A stretch of 64,000 nt of DNA. Origin: Carposina sasakii. Taxonomy: Eukaryota > Arthropoda > Insecta > Lepidoptera > Carposinidae. The stretch covers positions 11,470,001-11,534,000 of the forward strand of contig CP053167.1 of assembly GCA_014607495.2 (NCBI GenBank), written 5' to 3'. The stretch's first letter is position 1. Each line of letters opens with the position of its first letter. The position numbers and the translations under genes were made by a program. The notes beneath the pieces are model-generated. The model saw only the letters and a program-made list of their open reading frames with translations, was not told where the DNA came from and ran no database searches. This document shows positions 43,336 to 54,740 of this stretch, in pieces.

Positions 43336-44522
43336 AAAAGAACTAAACTAGCGAGATCTTGAGCGCTTGCGGCAGTTGGTAGCACATCGGTCGGTACAGC
43401 TTGTTGTAGTAGGTGTAGCGTCGCTTGTGCGGCGTCACCGAGGCGCGCAGCGGCACCGCGGGGGGAAGGGGAGAGGGGCCCTTACGGACACCACACTGCA
43501 AACAGAGGATTAAACACTAGATCTAGCTTTGATAGGGACAGACATGCTTTTACCGAGGTTTGATAAGCGATACTGCATCAGAGCTGTGTGAATGCGCGGT
43601 CACAATACTCGCGTTCGCATTGCTTCCGCCCCCTGATTACGTAAAAGCAATAGCAAAAATTGTACAATACTCACCTTGAAATGTCAAAATTCCTTTGAAA
43701 TTCATTTTACGTAATACGAATTTGACAAGCAATCAGCAATTTTTGTACAATTTTCGCTATCGCTTTGCTTTTGCTAGTTAGGTTATAATGGGGCGGCTTT
43801 GCTATTGCTATCAGTACTGCTAGTTATGTAAATAGCCCTGCCGGCACCTCTCCCTTACCCAACCTTTCACGTTGTAAATTTTGACGTTGAAGGAGCCAAT
43901 AAGTACTAGCTGATGTCCCCGCAACCTTTTCGTATTTAAGTTCCTCTTAGCATGGGCTTTGACTAATAAATAAGTATATGTGACCATGCACATGTTTTCG
44001 GAATATGAAGTATCAGACATCTTGTTGCCATGATAGAGACCATTATTTGCCTTCATCAAATCTATTGAATACACACGCCATCAGATAAGATTGATTTTAA
44101 ACACGGGCTATTCTTGAAGAAATACCTATAATAACAATTATAAATATTTTTCGCTGGCAACACTGCTTTTTGCGATGGTGGCGATGACTGTCCCTCCCAC
44201 TATCGACACTTTATTTATAAAATGGTTCATTCTTGTTTGGATTGTTGCTCTAAGCGGACGTGCTGATAATATTGCGAGTGTCTAACAGTGCGTTTTAGTG
44301 TTGTTAAAAGCCTTATCGTCACGGTAAAATAGTCACGTGGGTGACACGAGATTACGTCATCACATAGTTTGACTGAAGTTTCGTGTAAAGTGACTATCGG
44401 TGATGTGTCGTGACTTGTACATTGAGCATCCTACAGCCGTATTTAGCACAGTGACAAGTTGCTAGTTGCCCAGCCTGAGAGAAATCCCCTCTTTAGTCTA
44501 CTTTTACGACGGAATGAGATGC
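43336..44522. other. Noncoding DNA between family E and the 3-kb TIR element
   Basis: A GC-rich stretch (43350-43500; GCGGCACCGCGGGGGGAAGG) has a minus frame reading roughly Cys-Gly-Val-Arg-Lys-Gly-Pro then a Pro-rich stretch, but no family was recognised. MITE family F copy 4 is at 43629-43796, and a family C fragment at 44450-44520. Confidence 0.45.
43629..43796. mobile_element. Fold-back MITE family F, copy 4
   Basis: Ends CCCCCTGATTACGTAAAAGC and TTAGGTTATAATGGGGCGG. Interior TACGTAATACGAATTTGACA is the same as in 33619-33813, with a deletion in the left arm. Confidence 0.82.
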
Positions 44523-47500
44523 AGCTGGGTGAATTTCAACAACCTCGATTTTTGACTAATTACGCTGGCGAAATTTTATATCCACTTTCTATAACTTTTT
44601 TGTATTCGAAGTAATAGCTAAAAATATATAATATTTAGTCATATGGTACACATTTTTAAAAACGTATTATTTCTTGAGATATCTGCATTTAAAAATTTCA
44701 ATCGCCACCGATATTATTATCAAACCATCGAAATTGTTAATCTCTCCACTGAAATTTATTACAACCAGCGGAATTATAAATACAGGAGAACATCATACGA
44801 ATTACCTGTTTATTTATTTTATAAGAACTTGAAAACTTTAGATTTTTCGTTTATTAGTTGGTAATAATGTTTATCATCATGATTATAGCTTAGAAACTAT
44901 GATAACAAATTTAAGGAACACGTTAACAGTTAGGGAAATATTTTATTACATACTATAAAATGCTTCCTAGTGAGTTTTTTCTTAGCATAAAACGTAGAGG
45001 CCATGGTATCTCCTTTAAGATCTCGCAGTTCTGACTAGCCCATTTCAGGAACCTAGCCGTATTTATTTATATGTACGTAAAAATCTTCGAAAAACAGAAA
45101 TAAGGATCATTTCTTTTCACATGTGAAAGTACACCTCGTTAGCTACCTTTATATATAAGGAAATTCACGGAAATATGACATTTTATGATTTTTTTTTATT
45201 AAATCTCCTTTTAGAGGAGTAGAATGGTATATAAGAAATGAATCACATTTTATACTTTGACCTCCCAAAAATCTATCAACATGGAATGGTCAAGCAAAAA
45301 TTTGTTAAATGTTTTTGCCAATTAAGCCCCTACTCTTTCAAAATAATATACTGCGTCACGTGTACCCTTTATCAAACTAAATTCCTTATTTAATAAGCTA
45401 CTCAAAAAGGTGTAACTTATTATGAGAAAGCTTACCAGCAGCTGACCAATAAAGGTTTCGAAAAATACATTCCGTGGCGCTACAGCCTATAGCAGTGTTA
45501 TATTGAGGCAAGTAGAATGTAGAACTCTTCTGTTATCATCAAGCGTACTTGTTCAAGCTACTCGGGTTTATCGCAAAGTTACTCGGGTTTATTCGTAACT
45601 GTTCATTTATAGTAGCAATTTTGGGTGGTTTCATTGAGGTTGAACTGAAGGCCAAGTCATAATCAATATCACAAAACGTGGGATTGAAGTAGATAATAAT
45701 TATGTGCATGAGTACACCTACTAGGCCAGTAGAACATTCAATATATAGACATTTTTTCTGAGAACAGTCAAGACTCGAAAAAATATTACATTCTTATTGG
45801 TCAGCTATTAATATTGAGAGATGAATCTTAAGTGCCTGGAAGAACTTAGTTCATTTAGGAACGGTTCCCTTCCTATGATCTTATAACGTCTACTTGTCGA
45901 TATGTGTACTTATGCTGTCTATCGATTGACCTACAGTGCTCAGACTGCATCAGGAACACCATTAGGTATGCTAATCGCCTACCAAAAAGGAACTGGACAA
46001 TAAAAGTGCCGGCCATGTTAGTCGTTTAGGCACCGAAAGATAGACGAACACTGCAACTGGCTGGATGCTACAGAGCGGCTGCCTGGGGTAAGAGTAAGAC
46101 GAGATGGAGGTGGCGGTATGACCTCGATTCGAGTTGAACTGCATCATGAAAAGGCCTTTGGATAGCAGTAAGATTCCTATGCTATAATATATATATTATA
46201 ATATATTATAATGTCAGTTCATCACCTTTGTATTTTTTAAATTTGACTACAAACTTAGGTTACTTGTTAAAAAAGGTTGTCGCGCCATAGGATAGCACTT
46301 TTAAAATTCTTATTAGTCAGCTGTTGGTAAGCTTTTTCATAATTATACCTTTTGAATGTAGTTTAATGAAGTGTGCGAATTACGTGAAATCATTATTTTG
46401 AATAAATAGGAAAGAATCAGGAAAAAAAATTATAAACCTTTTGGTAATTGTACTTTGACAATGCCAAGTAGATGTCTGTTGTTTTGTCTCCAATGATTAT
46501 TTATTTATCTAGTTGAATTACTGAAATATACACGTATTTTAGTTTTTTTATGCAAATGCATTTAATAATAAGGTGATTTTAAAAACATTACAAAATGGGG
46601 CCTAAAGCCGTAATTTTTTTAATGGGTCTTCCTACCCATGAAAGTAGAAAATGGGCTGTACTTTTACATCTCAATAGAAATAATACCCGTTTTCCAGTCA
46701 TCCTGTATACAAAAAGACAAAATATCAATTACGGTGACATTATTAAATTACGGTGGCCCTCTTTTTTGCCACCGGAGCCACTGGAGTTGCGACACCGTAC
46801 TTAGAATTAAGTAACAAATTTCAAATTATAACGGACACTATTATTTTAGCTGTAATAATTCATTTGCAATTACGTCGATACATCTAATCTTTAATCATCT
46901 GTAAAATTTCTTTTTAAACAGCTTTTTAGTTTTTTAAATACACATGACACCGTTATATGATAAATTTGCATTCCTGCGCCACCGCAGGTTATACTTACGT
47001 TTTTGGCGGGAAAACTGTTCAGTGTATCAAACATCCTTGTACTTGGTATACGATGGCTTGACAGAGCAGTGCGGGGAAAGATAGCTTAGCATCTATCTCA
47101 TTCATTATGATGAAATAGTGTAATGTTCAAAATGCGCCAGCGTTATTGACTTTTTCCGCGGGACATTTTTAAAAAGCTGTTACAGGTACTACCGGGTTAA
47201 GTTAAATTACTGCTCATGGTGTAAATAATAGTGTCATTTAATGTATTTTTAAAATATGTATGTATTCTGTTAAATTAATTCACCCGAAAATTGAAATAGC
47301 CAAATTTATTTTTGCAAATGAAGTGGGGACATAGCACCGCAATTAGATTTAGAGCATTTGATAATTTTTTTAATGCGTAAACAAATAGATTTTAGTCTTA
47401 AGTTTTAAACGTTAGTCTAGATCACTGTCTGAACTTAATGAAAAAAAATTAATAAATGTGCATTTTGCACTTTCCAATACGATTTTCATCCACGCCGCGC

Positions 47501-47531
47501 TAAAAACGTACCTGGGAAATTCACCCAGCTG
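44523..47531. mobile_element. Candidate 3-kb DNA element with 16-bp terminal inverted repeats
   Basis: CAGCTGGGTGAATTTC starts at the left end and its exact complement GAAATTCACCCAGCTG closes the right end. There is no long ORF: the longest are a 73-codon frame at 44643-44864 and a 69-codon frame at 46595-46804, neither recognised. A LINE relic (45985-46185) and a family C scrap (45005) sit inside. No target duplication was resolved. Superfamily unknown. Confidence 0.5.
45985..46185 (+). pseudogene. LINE ORF2 C-terminal relic
   Basis: Degraded plus frame containing Ala-Gly-His-Val-Ser-Arg-Leu and a Trp-Met-Leu-Gln segment with in-frame stops, as in the C-terminal region of insect LINEs. Old. 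Confidence 0.4.
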
Positions 47532-47697
47532 ATATATTCTCGTGAATCCTCATATCAGCACAAGGTGTTTTGTGTCTTGTTACCTAAATATTATCGAACC
47601 TAGAGTGGACTTCTATTTGGTGATAGTGAAGTAGAATCTACTATACTGTATTCGGACCATGGTTTAATTATTTTTGCTATACGATTACATATTGGGC

Positions 47698-47829
47698 ACG
47701 ATTTTGATCATCACACTTAACGCATTAAACTATTACTAAACTTAGACTTAGTCCTACCTGTCTAATGGAGAGGGACAGACAGGCGTAACTAAAATTAAGT
47801 TTACTTTTAACTGTCAGGATCGACCATAA
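47698..47829. mobile_element. MITE family D, diverged copy
   Basis: The right end TAACTGTCAGGATCGACCAT and the interior CTAATGGAGAGGGACAGACA match family D. The left end is decayed (TTTTGATCATCACACTTAA). Confidence 0.7.
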
Positions 47830-47831
47830 TA

Positions 47832-49442
47832 GGTACCTAATTCCTAGTTGAGTAGATTAGAGGTATTTACGACTACCCTCATTGTGTTTTTTTCTACTAT
47901 TCTCTAACCATAGACGATCAATTCTGCCAATTGGATTGTCCCTAGATTAATTTTACAAATACTTACATTGTTAATGTATTTACTTGTGTGTTATCTAACT
48001 GATGGCAGCATGAAGTGTGTATTTACTGATTTCTAAAATCAACTTTCTTACATTACTTACCTTAACTTAGCTGGGCTTATATTAAACTTAACATTTCAGT
48101 TTGCCTGAGTGCAGTAACTATATGTGTAATTATTTCGGTACCTACCAGTATAAGGGTATTAATTTAGGTACTCTACATACAGTGTTCTAACATAATATAG
48201 CATGGAGAATCATGTAAGCCGAAAAGCAGTGAAACAACCATACATATTTTAATCTTAATTTAATAACCATAGTTGGTACATAATTTAAAAACGGTTGGCA
48301 CAAAACTTTAAATATCGTTTGGCAGTACAATTACATGATTTGAAATACAGTTAATTATTATATATCAACGAATATCAGAGAAGATTTTTGGAAGAGACAA
48401 GTGGTTAATCTTAGATTAATTTTATTTTGTAAAGTGTACATAATAAGTCTTAAACTTCAAAAGGTTATCGTTAGTTATTTTGAAATGCATTTTAGATGAT
48501 TAAACACTAGTCAATAAAATTGTATGGGGTTCAGTCTATGGATTCTATTTCTATATCTTAATTTTATCTCGTTTAAAAATTGATTGAATAACACAGAACC
48601 TGACCTGTGAAGGCTGTGAACCAGATAGACTGGAAAAATAGGATTTTCCAAATATTTTCAGTACCTAAGAATAAATAAAGCCACGTGTATAATTAGGTTC
48701 GAAATTCATAAGTGAGACTGATTTTCTCTCATTCGGATATTCGAACGAGGTAAATCAAGAGATTCAAGTTCATTTCGTTCGAGATTCAGAGTAGGACAAC
48801 TTTAACTATCGTCATATGTGACTAGGGTTGCAGACGTACTGTGTTGGGGCTAGCCAGCTACTACCTATTACAATATTAGTGCAAAAATACTCTACAGTTC
48901 TGTATCAAAATATAGGATATGTGGGTATTACAACGATTTGTACCATCAGAGTCGATGTGAGGCCACCTTTATGTCACTAAGCAATATTTTATAGTGCATT
49001 AAATTCATAACTTAATTCCAGAAATAACAAAAGAAATAAATAATAATTCAACATAATTTTATGACTGCAAATAATAATATCAAATGAATGAACATAAGTG
49101 AAAAAACAATTTATAACTATATGTATGTACGCAAATTATTATTTTTAAATAACTCATTAGCATAATCTGAACACTAAACCTAAAAATAATATTTACAAAT
49201 TAATCGACTTACAAATAACTAATTCATAACTCGCTAAACTAAATCATTATTGCCATTGGAAGTGAATTGAATATGATAATTACATTATAATTAAAATGAA
49301 TTATGACTAGTCTCCCAGAGCGTGTAGGAGTTAATCTTGGCCGAGCTGCGCCCGAGTACGGATTATAATTAGGAGATCTAAACGTATTCGATGTGGACGC
49401 CCGCGGCCGTTGAGTCAGGGGGTAAAGCTAGTGGAATGGGAG
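47832..49442. other. Noncoding DNA, including probable 3' UTR of the GAS2-like gene
   Basis: AT-rich, without a recognised gene or repeat. The part adjoining 49443 is the likely 3' UTR of the minus-strand gene. TTTATT-type signals that would be AATAAA on the minus strand occur near 48673-48678 and 49034-49040 in looser form, but none can be assigned. Confidence 0.4.
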
Positions 49443-50407
49443 TTATCTGGGGGGCACCTCGCGGGGGGGAGGACTTCGATACTTCGCCTTGATGTGGAGG
49501 AAGGGCTTCGTGGGGCAGTCCTCGGTCAGCGTGGCCGCTAACGACCGACGGATACTCTCCTCAATGGCCGCTTGCGTCAAGCCGCCCTGTGACGTCACCG
49601 ACTGGCTTTTATTTAGCAGTTTGACGGGCTCCACCGGGTTGGCGAGGGACATGCTCCTAGTCTTCCTCGCGAAGCCGTTGGTGAAGGTTTTCTTAGGCTC
49701 ATTGACGGGGGTCGAGGCGAGGCTCTGGGAACGAGTTTTCCTCGCGACGGGAGCGATGGCCACGCTTGCTGGACGGGTTTTCTTCGCGCCCTGGTTGAGC
49801 CTGTCGGTGCCACAGAAGGGCTTCTTGCCGTCGTCTTTGACGAGTGCGAGGCTCATGCTGCGCGACTTCTTGGGAGTTAGCGAAGGGGTGCGGCGCGCGG
49901 CGGGCGGGGCGGGGGCGGTGTGGCTCGGGGTCGTGGGAGTGCTGAAGCTGGGTGCAGATTGCTTTCTAGTGCGAACGGGGATTTTCTCCGTTGTAGTTTT
50001 CAGCGGAAGTGTCAGCTGCGGTTTTCTTTTGGGAGTCGACGAGGATATGGGGTTGCGGATTTCGGGCGAGCTTTTGCCGTCGAGCGACGATCTAGAGCGG
50101 GAGGGACTGGTCTTTCCGTCCAACGACTGTCTGGAGCGGGAGTTGGGACTGGTCTTTCCGTCTAAAGAGGATCGAGAGCTGGAGCTTGGGGATTTCAGGT
50201 TTGGAGTGGATAGTTCGGTGGGTTTGTCGGTGGGGTCGGGGTGGCGCGGGCGCTGCGCGGGGGGTCGGGCGCGGGCACGGGCAGCGGCGCGGGGCGGCGG
50301 CCCTGCGTCACGAGGCGCACCTGGCACGGCTCGTGACGCGACAGGAAGTGCTCCAGCGTGTCCCAGCCACCGCCCACTCGGACCATCATGTGACGACCTT
50401 TCAGCAG
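49443..50407 (-). CDS. pigs: GAS2-like last exon (GAR end and Ser-rich tail, frame change inside)
   Basis: Starts [20 protein letters not shown], the end of the GAR domain. That frame reaches a TGA at 50195 after Pro-rich residues. A different frame is open from 50327 to the TAA at 49443 and clearly codes: three SLDGKxSP repeats, four K-(S/T)-R-x-x-S-(L/V)-A motifs resembling basophilic kinase sites, and a conserved-looking [16 protein letters not shown] end. The tail frame has no ATG before its middle, so it must be entered from the GAR frame. Confidence 0.8.
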
Positions 50408-53400
50408 CTGGAATTAAAAAAATTGTTAACAGTTTTTACATCATACATACTTCTGAGTTTGATGACTGATTAGTGCAGTTGGTAAGTGACCTTGCCTGTC
50501 GCACCATAGATCCTGGGTTTGAATTCAGGTAGGTGCAAACACTAATATTAGTATGATGAATATCGATATGTTTTTTCAGTCATGGATGTTATAGTTATCT
50601 TTCTATTTATGGCATGTACCTATGTACCAATATTTAGTATTTGTACCACGACACAAAATATTATGGATCTCAGCGTGGAACTCAAATTCAAAATCATTTA
50701 TTCGACATGAAAGCATTAACACTTGTTTGTCGATTGTCTAATTATATGTTACTTTCTATGTTCGCACCCCAAAAATGAAACCGCTACCAAACAAAAAAGG
50801 AGGTGAATTTAAAACAACCCAAAAATAAATAACTCGCAAAGCTTTTGCTTTGGCAACGGTCACCACCCCAAGGTGCGATTTGTTACGGTCTGTCAGGCAT
50901 AAGTTAGCGATTCGGGGCTTAATAGCCACCAACTTGGAGCTAATAAGTGTTAAGGACGCCTAAAGACGAAATCCAGAAGAGCTGCTACACAGTTCTCCTT
51001 TATGGCAAAACCAACATTAGGTCTGACACACCGCATGATTCTACTATTACTGTTACACTATCTCAGTGAAGTGTCACTGCTTGGAAGAAGAAATAGCAAG
51101 AAAACTCCCAGCGACACAGTCAAAACTAAGTAACATATTAACAAAAGAATCTTACATTGGATTAGATATCAGATAATCATAGTAACAGTTAACTCACTTA
51201 GTGTGTATAAATTCAATTATCATAACACAATTAATTTTAATTCATATAAATTACATGCCCACTTACACAAAGTAAGTACAGGTCCATGTCAAATTTAAAC
51301 TGTATAAATAAAAATAAAAATGTGTACACAGAGTACAAGTCAATGTCAAATAAGTATCTACTAAATTAAACTATACTATATAAACTAGGTTAATGTGTTG
51401 TAACTAGAACTGCAGGACCACGACAGAGATCAAGCTACGTTTATTTTGCTATTAATTACACCTTTTATTTTTAAGATAAATTCTATTAGGCTAGTAGGTT
51501 AAAGTATTGGTCTTTACCCTGATGAAAACATTCCTCCCGGCGATATTGTATCGACCCTCGCCGACTTTCTTGACCTTGAGCAGCTTGTCGCAGCGCCCGG
51601 AGCCGCAGCGGCAGCCGCGCTCCATCAGGCGGGTCACTAGCTGTACCTGAGAAGGTGGTGGAAGTTCATTAATAATTTGCATGTCTACTGCAAATCGCTT
51701 AGGTACACTTTACTAAGAAATTCAGCTGGGTAAGTAGCTAACAATAACTATTATATATAACTTGTAATGTAGCATTACTGAAAAACAAGGCATCGCTATA
51801 AGAACTGTAGGTACCTACCTACCTCTTGTTAATTATATTTAATTATTAACTATTATAAAATAAGTGCAGATAAGGCTGTAAGACAGAGGGAGTTACATAA
51901 TATCTTAAAGCAGAATAGGTACCATCGTGGAAACGATATGCCCCGCTTCCACCATAGAAACAATCTTGCTATTATAAGAGTGCATGGTATCTCCCCAGGA
52001 TTGTCTGAGTTTCAATCATAGGTCTAATGATAGCTGTGAAACTAGCTAAAAGGGCTCAACAACTCTGTACATTTAGGGCTAGCGATATAGCTGAACTCGT
52101 AATAGGTTGTTCAGGCAGCGCCTTATATATTTGTTATTATAATTTATCATAGCTAATGATATTACAAAACTGTAGGCGCTTTTACCGTAATTTACGTACA
52201 GACAGACAAGCCTGTAGGTACTGCTTAAAGCCATCTATAGCAAAGTGATTATGGTCTATATTGTGGTTGTGGTGTTTTTCTTACCCTCTTGTCCAGTTCA
52301 TTGGTGGGTTTGAGTGGCACATCGGAGTCTGAACTCGCGACCGTTCCCTCGGAGCGAGCGTCGGCGTCTACATCGTCCACCACAGATAGTTGGTCTAGAA
52401 AAAGCACGAGGAAAATTAGGATTACATTATAAAAGGACACCTATAAATAAGGCCGACAGTACTGTCATGAGGTACACATTACCTACAAGTTAATAAGTCA
52501 TCGGGTGGATGTACCGACTCGTATTAAACTTCAAAGGTAATACGTACAGCTGTACCTATTACTGAAATGGGTTAGCCAGAAAAGGAGATCCCACTGTCAC
52601 GTTTAGCATAGCGGGGAGATGTTAAAGGTAGTACTAAACGTGAATATTGTATTTACTTACTTTCATCATTTGGTTCCGGCGTTAAGGTTATTGCATCAGT
52701 GTTTGGTCTGAAATAGAAAAAAATATATATTTATGCGTTCTCGTGTGCGATACGTGTTCATCATATAGGTACGTAATTAGGTATACCTTAAAATTATAAG
52801 TAGGTATCCTTCCTTAGACAAGTAATTTTGTTCTTCTGTACATAGGATATAGATTCTTGAGTATTTAGTAACCTAGTTAGAAGATGCCACGGAGTCCAAC
52901 CTGGCTGTCACCAATCATGATAACGAAAGTCATTGCAAAGAACTATTCAACTAGAAAGGTTCCTGAGATGTGCGTAAATTAAACGGGCATAATCACGGAA
53001 TAATCTTTCTTACTTGTCAGGCACGGGCGACAGGTCCCTGAACTGCCAGGGCGCGGACGACATGGCAGAATCCAGGCCGCTGTCGCGCTCTTCCAGCGCG
53101 ATCTCCTTCTCCAGCTGCACCAGCCCCGGCGGCTCCAGCCCGAAACGTGTCGCCAGCCGCGCCACCTCCAGCAGGCAGAGGATTACTTGGCGCGGTTGGT
53201 TGTGGAGGACTGGGGAAGAGGAGCCGTTGTTGGGTTAATGCTTGGGGAAACTTATCTCAAGTTATCTGGTAAGGTTATGAGGAGTCGACGTCAACGCATC
53301 CGTTATATTTGCAGAACTTCAACTTGATCTACTCGATTTTCATGTAAGTTTGAACCAAAGAATTTTTTGAACATTTCTTTAAGCGGTGTTTCGTCAGGCA

Positions 53401-54740
53401 ATAGTTATGTTTATTTGCTATAACTAAATTGTGTGCTATTGGTTAAGCACCCAAATACTCATAATATTTAGTGCAGTATCTAACATGTCGCAGTCGGAGT
53501 AAGATACGTAGATAACAGTGTTATTGGTTGGATTTTTGACAACCATCATGTTAGGTGATGATTTCATTAATTTTGATCATGTAAATAAGAGGCAGTATCT
53601 CACCCAGGTCATCGCTCTCAAACAGTAGATTCTCATGCACGCCCAAGTCTCGGCAGAAGGTGATGAAGTTCTCGGTGTTGTCTCGCGAGAAGAAGCTGCG
53701 TCGTGCTGCACGCTGCCAGCAGCGCCCGCGTATCTGAGGGACCGGCTGGGGAGAGACGTTAGGTTAGACCTTACATTACACTTATCAGTTACCGGGATCA
53801 GCCCACTACTCAACTCCTGTAGTAAACCAGGATCAAGAGAGGCGACCAGAAAAATGCAAACAAAGCATAGAAAATCCCGGGGGACCTTACAAGGCGTTAC
53901 TGTGAGTCCAATAATATAATACATACATATAATCACGCCTTTATCCCTTACGGGGTAGGCAGAGCACCACGGGCCGATACATATACTATACCGATAGACT
54001 ACATGGTGCCACTTAGGGTATAGTTGAGATGTACAAGTTCGGTTAGTAGTGACAGGTGGTCAGCCCATCGCCTACAAAGCACCAAGACCCTCTCATCCCT
54101 CTACTGGCTTGTACAGTATGCCCGGGAAGAGAAGCAGCTGTAGTATTATACTTTTTTTTTCACTCCCAGAGCAGCATAGAAGAATATAATACACATAACT
54201 GTCCTGGTACCAGCCAGGTTACGAAGAAAATTCTACAGTTAAGTTTGGTATGGCGGGTCCAAATATAAAAGACCAATGCCAAGTTGCTAGTACATAGCTT
54301 GGAACGCCCCTGAGTTCCTTAGAATCTCACGGAAGGAGTTGCAACTGATGTAAAGTGTAAATAACCGCATCAACACAGGAACAATCTGCGGCCAACCTTA
54401 CTTCCATCTTTTAAATAGGATTTTGTAGTTAAACACCCACCAGTCACTAGTCCATAACATCATGGACCAATGACTATGGTTGGCGGATATCACACCGTAA
54501 CATCATAGTGTAGCACTTCTCTGGTGGTTGCCAGGGGCACAGTAATTGGAAGGTTGGAACTTTGTCAATTATTACTGACTCAAAAAAAAAATTGCTATCT
54601 GGTTGAAGCACCTACCCCAACAAGCAAGCCCTGGTGCAGCGCCTCCCGCGCCCGGTCGTGGATGACGGCAGCCAGCTGGCACAGCTCGGCGCCGTTGTCC
54701 AGCACGTCCAAGAAGTTCTCGCCCGTGATGTAGTCTATGC
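49443..54740 (-). CDS. pigs: GAS2-like cytoskeletal linker (pigs / GAS2L family), 5' end missing
   Basis: Links actin filaments to microtubules: a CH domain binds actin and a GAR (GAS2-related) domain binds microtubules. Seven exons on the minus strand join in phase with GT-AG borders: 54740-54616, 53733-53604, 53209-53014, 52707-52661, 52394-52285, 51646-51518, 50407-49443. The first three encode the CH domain from [16 protein letters not shown] through [19 protein letters not shown] to [12 protein letters not shown] Ser/Asp-rich linker follows, then the GAR domain ([35 protein letters not shown]), then a basic Ser/Pro-rich tail ending at TAA 49443. The CH domain starts mid-helix, so at least one upstream exon is absent or unrecognised. 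The tail frame does not join directly to the GAR frame (see 50253-50320). Confidence 0.88.
50253..50320 (-). other. Candidate 68-nt intron or missing base joining GAR and tail frames
   Basis: Going from the GAR frame to the tail frame needs a forward skip of 2 nt (or one extra base). A CAG|GTGCGC donor at 50320 and a C-rich tract ending CGCGCAG at 50253 bound exactly 68 nt, which gives the right phase. Alternatively one G is missing from the six-G run at 50259-50264 in an extremely GC-rich stretch. Both fit; the donor is weak. Confidence 0.5.
50468..50715 (+). mobile_element. SINE copy in GAS2-like intron
   Basis: GATTAGTGCAGTTGGTAAGT, GACCTTGCCTGTCGCACCAT, a mutated B box GGGTTTGAATTC, then CAGTCATGGATGTTATAG and CACGACACAAAATATTATGG. 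A diverged relative of the SINE at 26307-26557, in antisense orientation to the gene. Confidence 0.8.
50716..51517 (-). other. Rest of the GAS2-like intron before the last exon
   Basis: AT-rich. GGCTTAATAGCCACCAACTT and neighbouring sequence look like an old dispersed repeat, but no family could be named. No exon was seen. Confidence 0.45.
51518..51646 (-). CDS. pigs: GAS2-like exon f (GAR domain, first half)
   Basis: [19 protein letters not shown] with paired Cys residues that bind zinc in GAR domains, then [20 protein letters not shown] and FIR. Acceptor TTCTCAG, donor AGG|GTAAAG. Confidence 0.93.
51647..52284 (-). other. GAS2-like intron between exons e and f
   Basis: 638 bp of AT-rich sequence with nothing recognised. 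Confidence 0.5.
52285..52394 (-). CDS. pigs: GAS2-like exon e (acidic linker into GAR domain)
   Basis: Acidic and Ser-rich ([20 protein letters not shown]), then [11 protein letters not shown] leading into the GAR domain. Acceptor TTCTAG, donor AGG|GTAAGA. Confidence 0.85.
52661..52707 (-). CDS. pigs: GAS2-like exon d (linker)
   Basis: 47 nt coding [15 protein letters not shown]. Supported by splice sites (TTTCAG, GTAAGT) and phase; low conservation expected. Confidence 0.75.
53014..53209 (-). CDS. pigs: GAS2-like exon c (end of CH domain)
   Basis: [20 protein letters not shown], the terminal CH helix, [19 protein letters not shown], then a linker ending Pro-Asp-Lys. The plus strand also shows an open frame here, an artefact of base composition. 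Confidence 0.9.
53604..53733 (-). CDS. pigs: GAS2-like exon b (CH domain)
   Basis: Frame: Cys-Trp-Gln-Arg-Ala-Ala-Arg-Arg, [20 protein letters not shown], then [11 protein letters not shown]. SFFxRDNxxNFxxxCRxLGV is specific to GAS2 and GAS2L CH domains. Acceptor CCCTCAG, donor G|GTGAGA. Confidence 0.9.
53920..54145 (+). repeat. Dispersed repeat family D, long copy
   Basis: Same block order as 34945-35160: AATCACGCCTTTATCCCTTA, GGGTAGGCAGAGCACCA, GTTAGTAGTGACAGGTGGTC, TATGCCCGGGAAGAGAAGCA. Confidence 0.78.
54280..54345 (+). repeat. Dispersed repeat family C, fragment
   Basis: GACCAATGCCAAGTTGCTAG, AACGCCCCTGAGTTCCTTAG and CTCACGGAAG correspond to the centre of family C. Confidence 0.55.
54616..54740 (-). 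CDS. pigs: GAS2-like exon a (CH domain)
   Basis: Ile-Asp-Tyr-Ile-Thr-Gly-Glu then [19 protein letters not shown]. This is the second half of the first CH helices; the usual preceding EDLAEWL-type segment is not here. Acceptor CTCCAG, donor GGG|GTAGGT. Confidence 0.85.

Larger units (their letters stand above)
53734..54615 (-). other. GAS2-like intron between exons a and b
   Basis: Contains dispersed repeat D (53920-54145) and a family C fragment (54280-54345). Confidence 0.6.

Noticed and set aside
49489..50469. 326-codon plus-strand ORF
   Set aside because: Antisense shadow of the GC-rich GAS2-like tail exon; sequence has no recognised domain.
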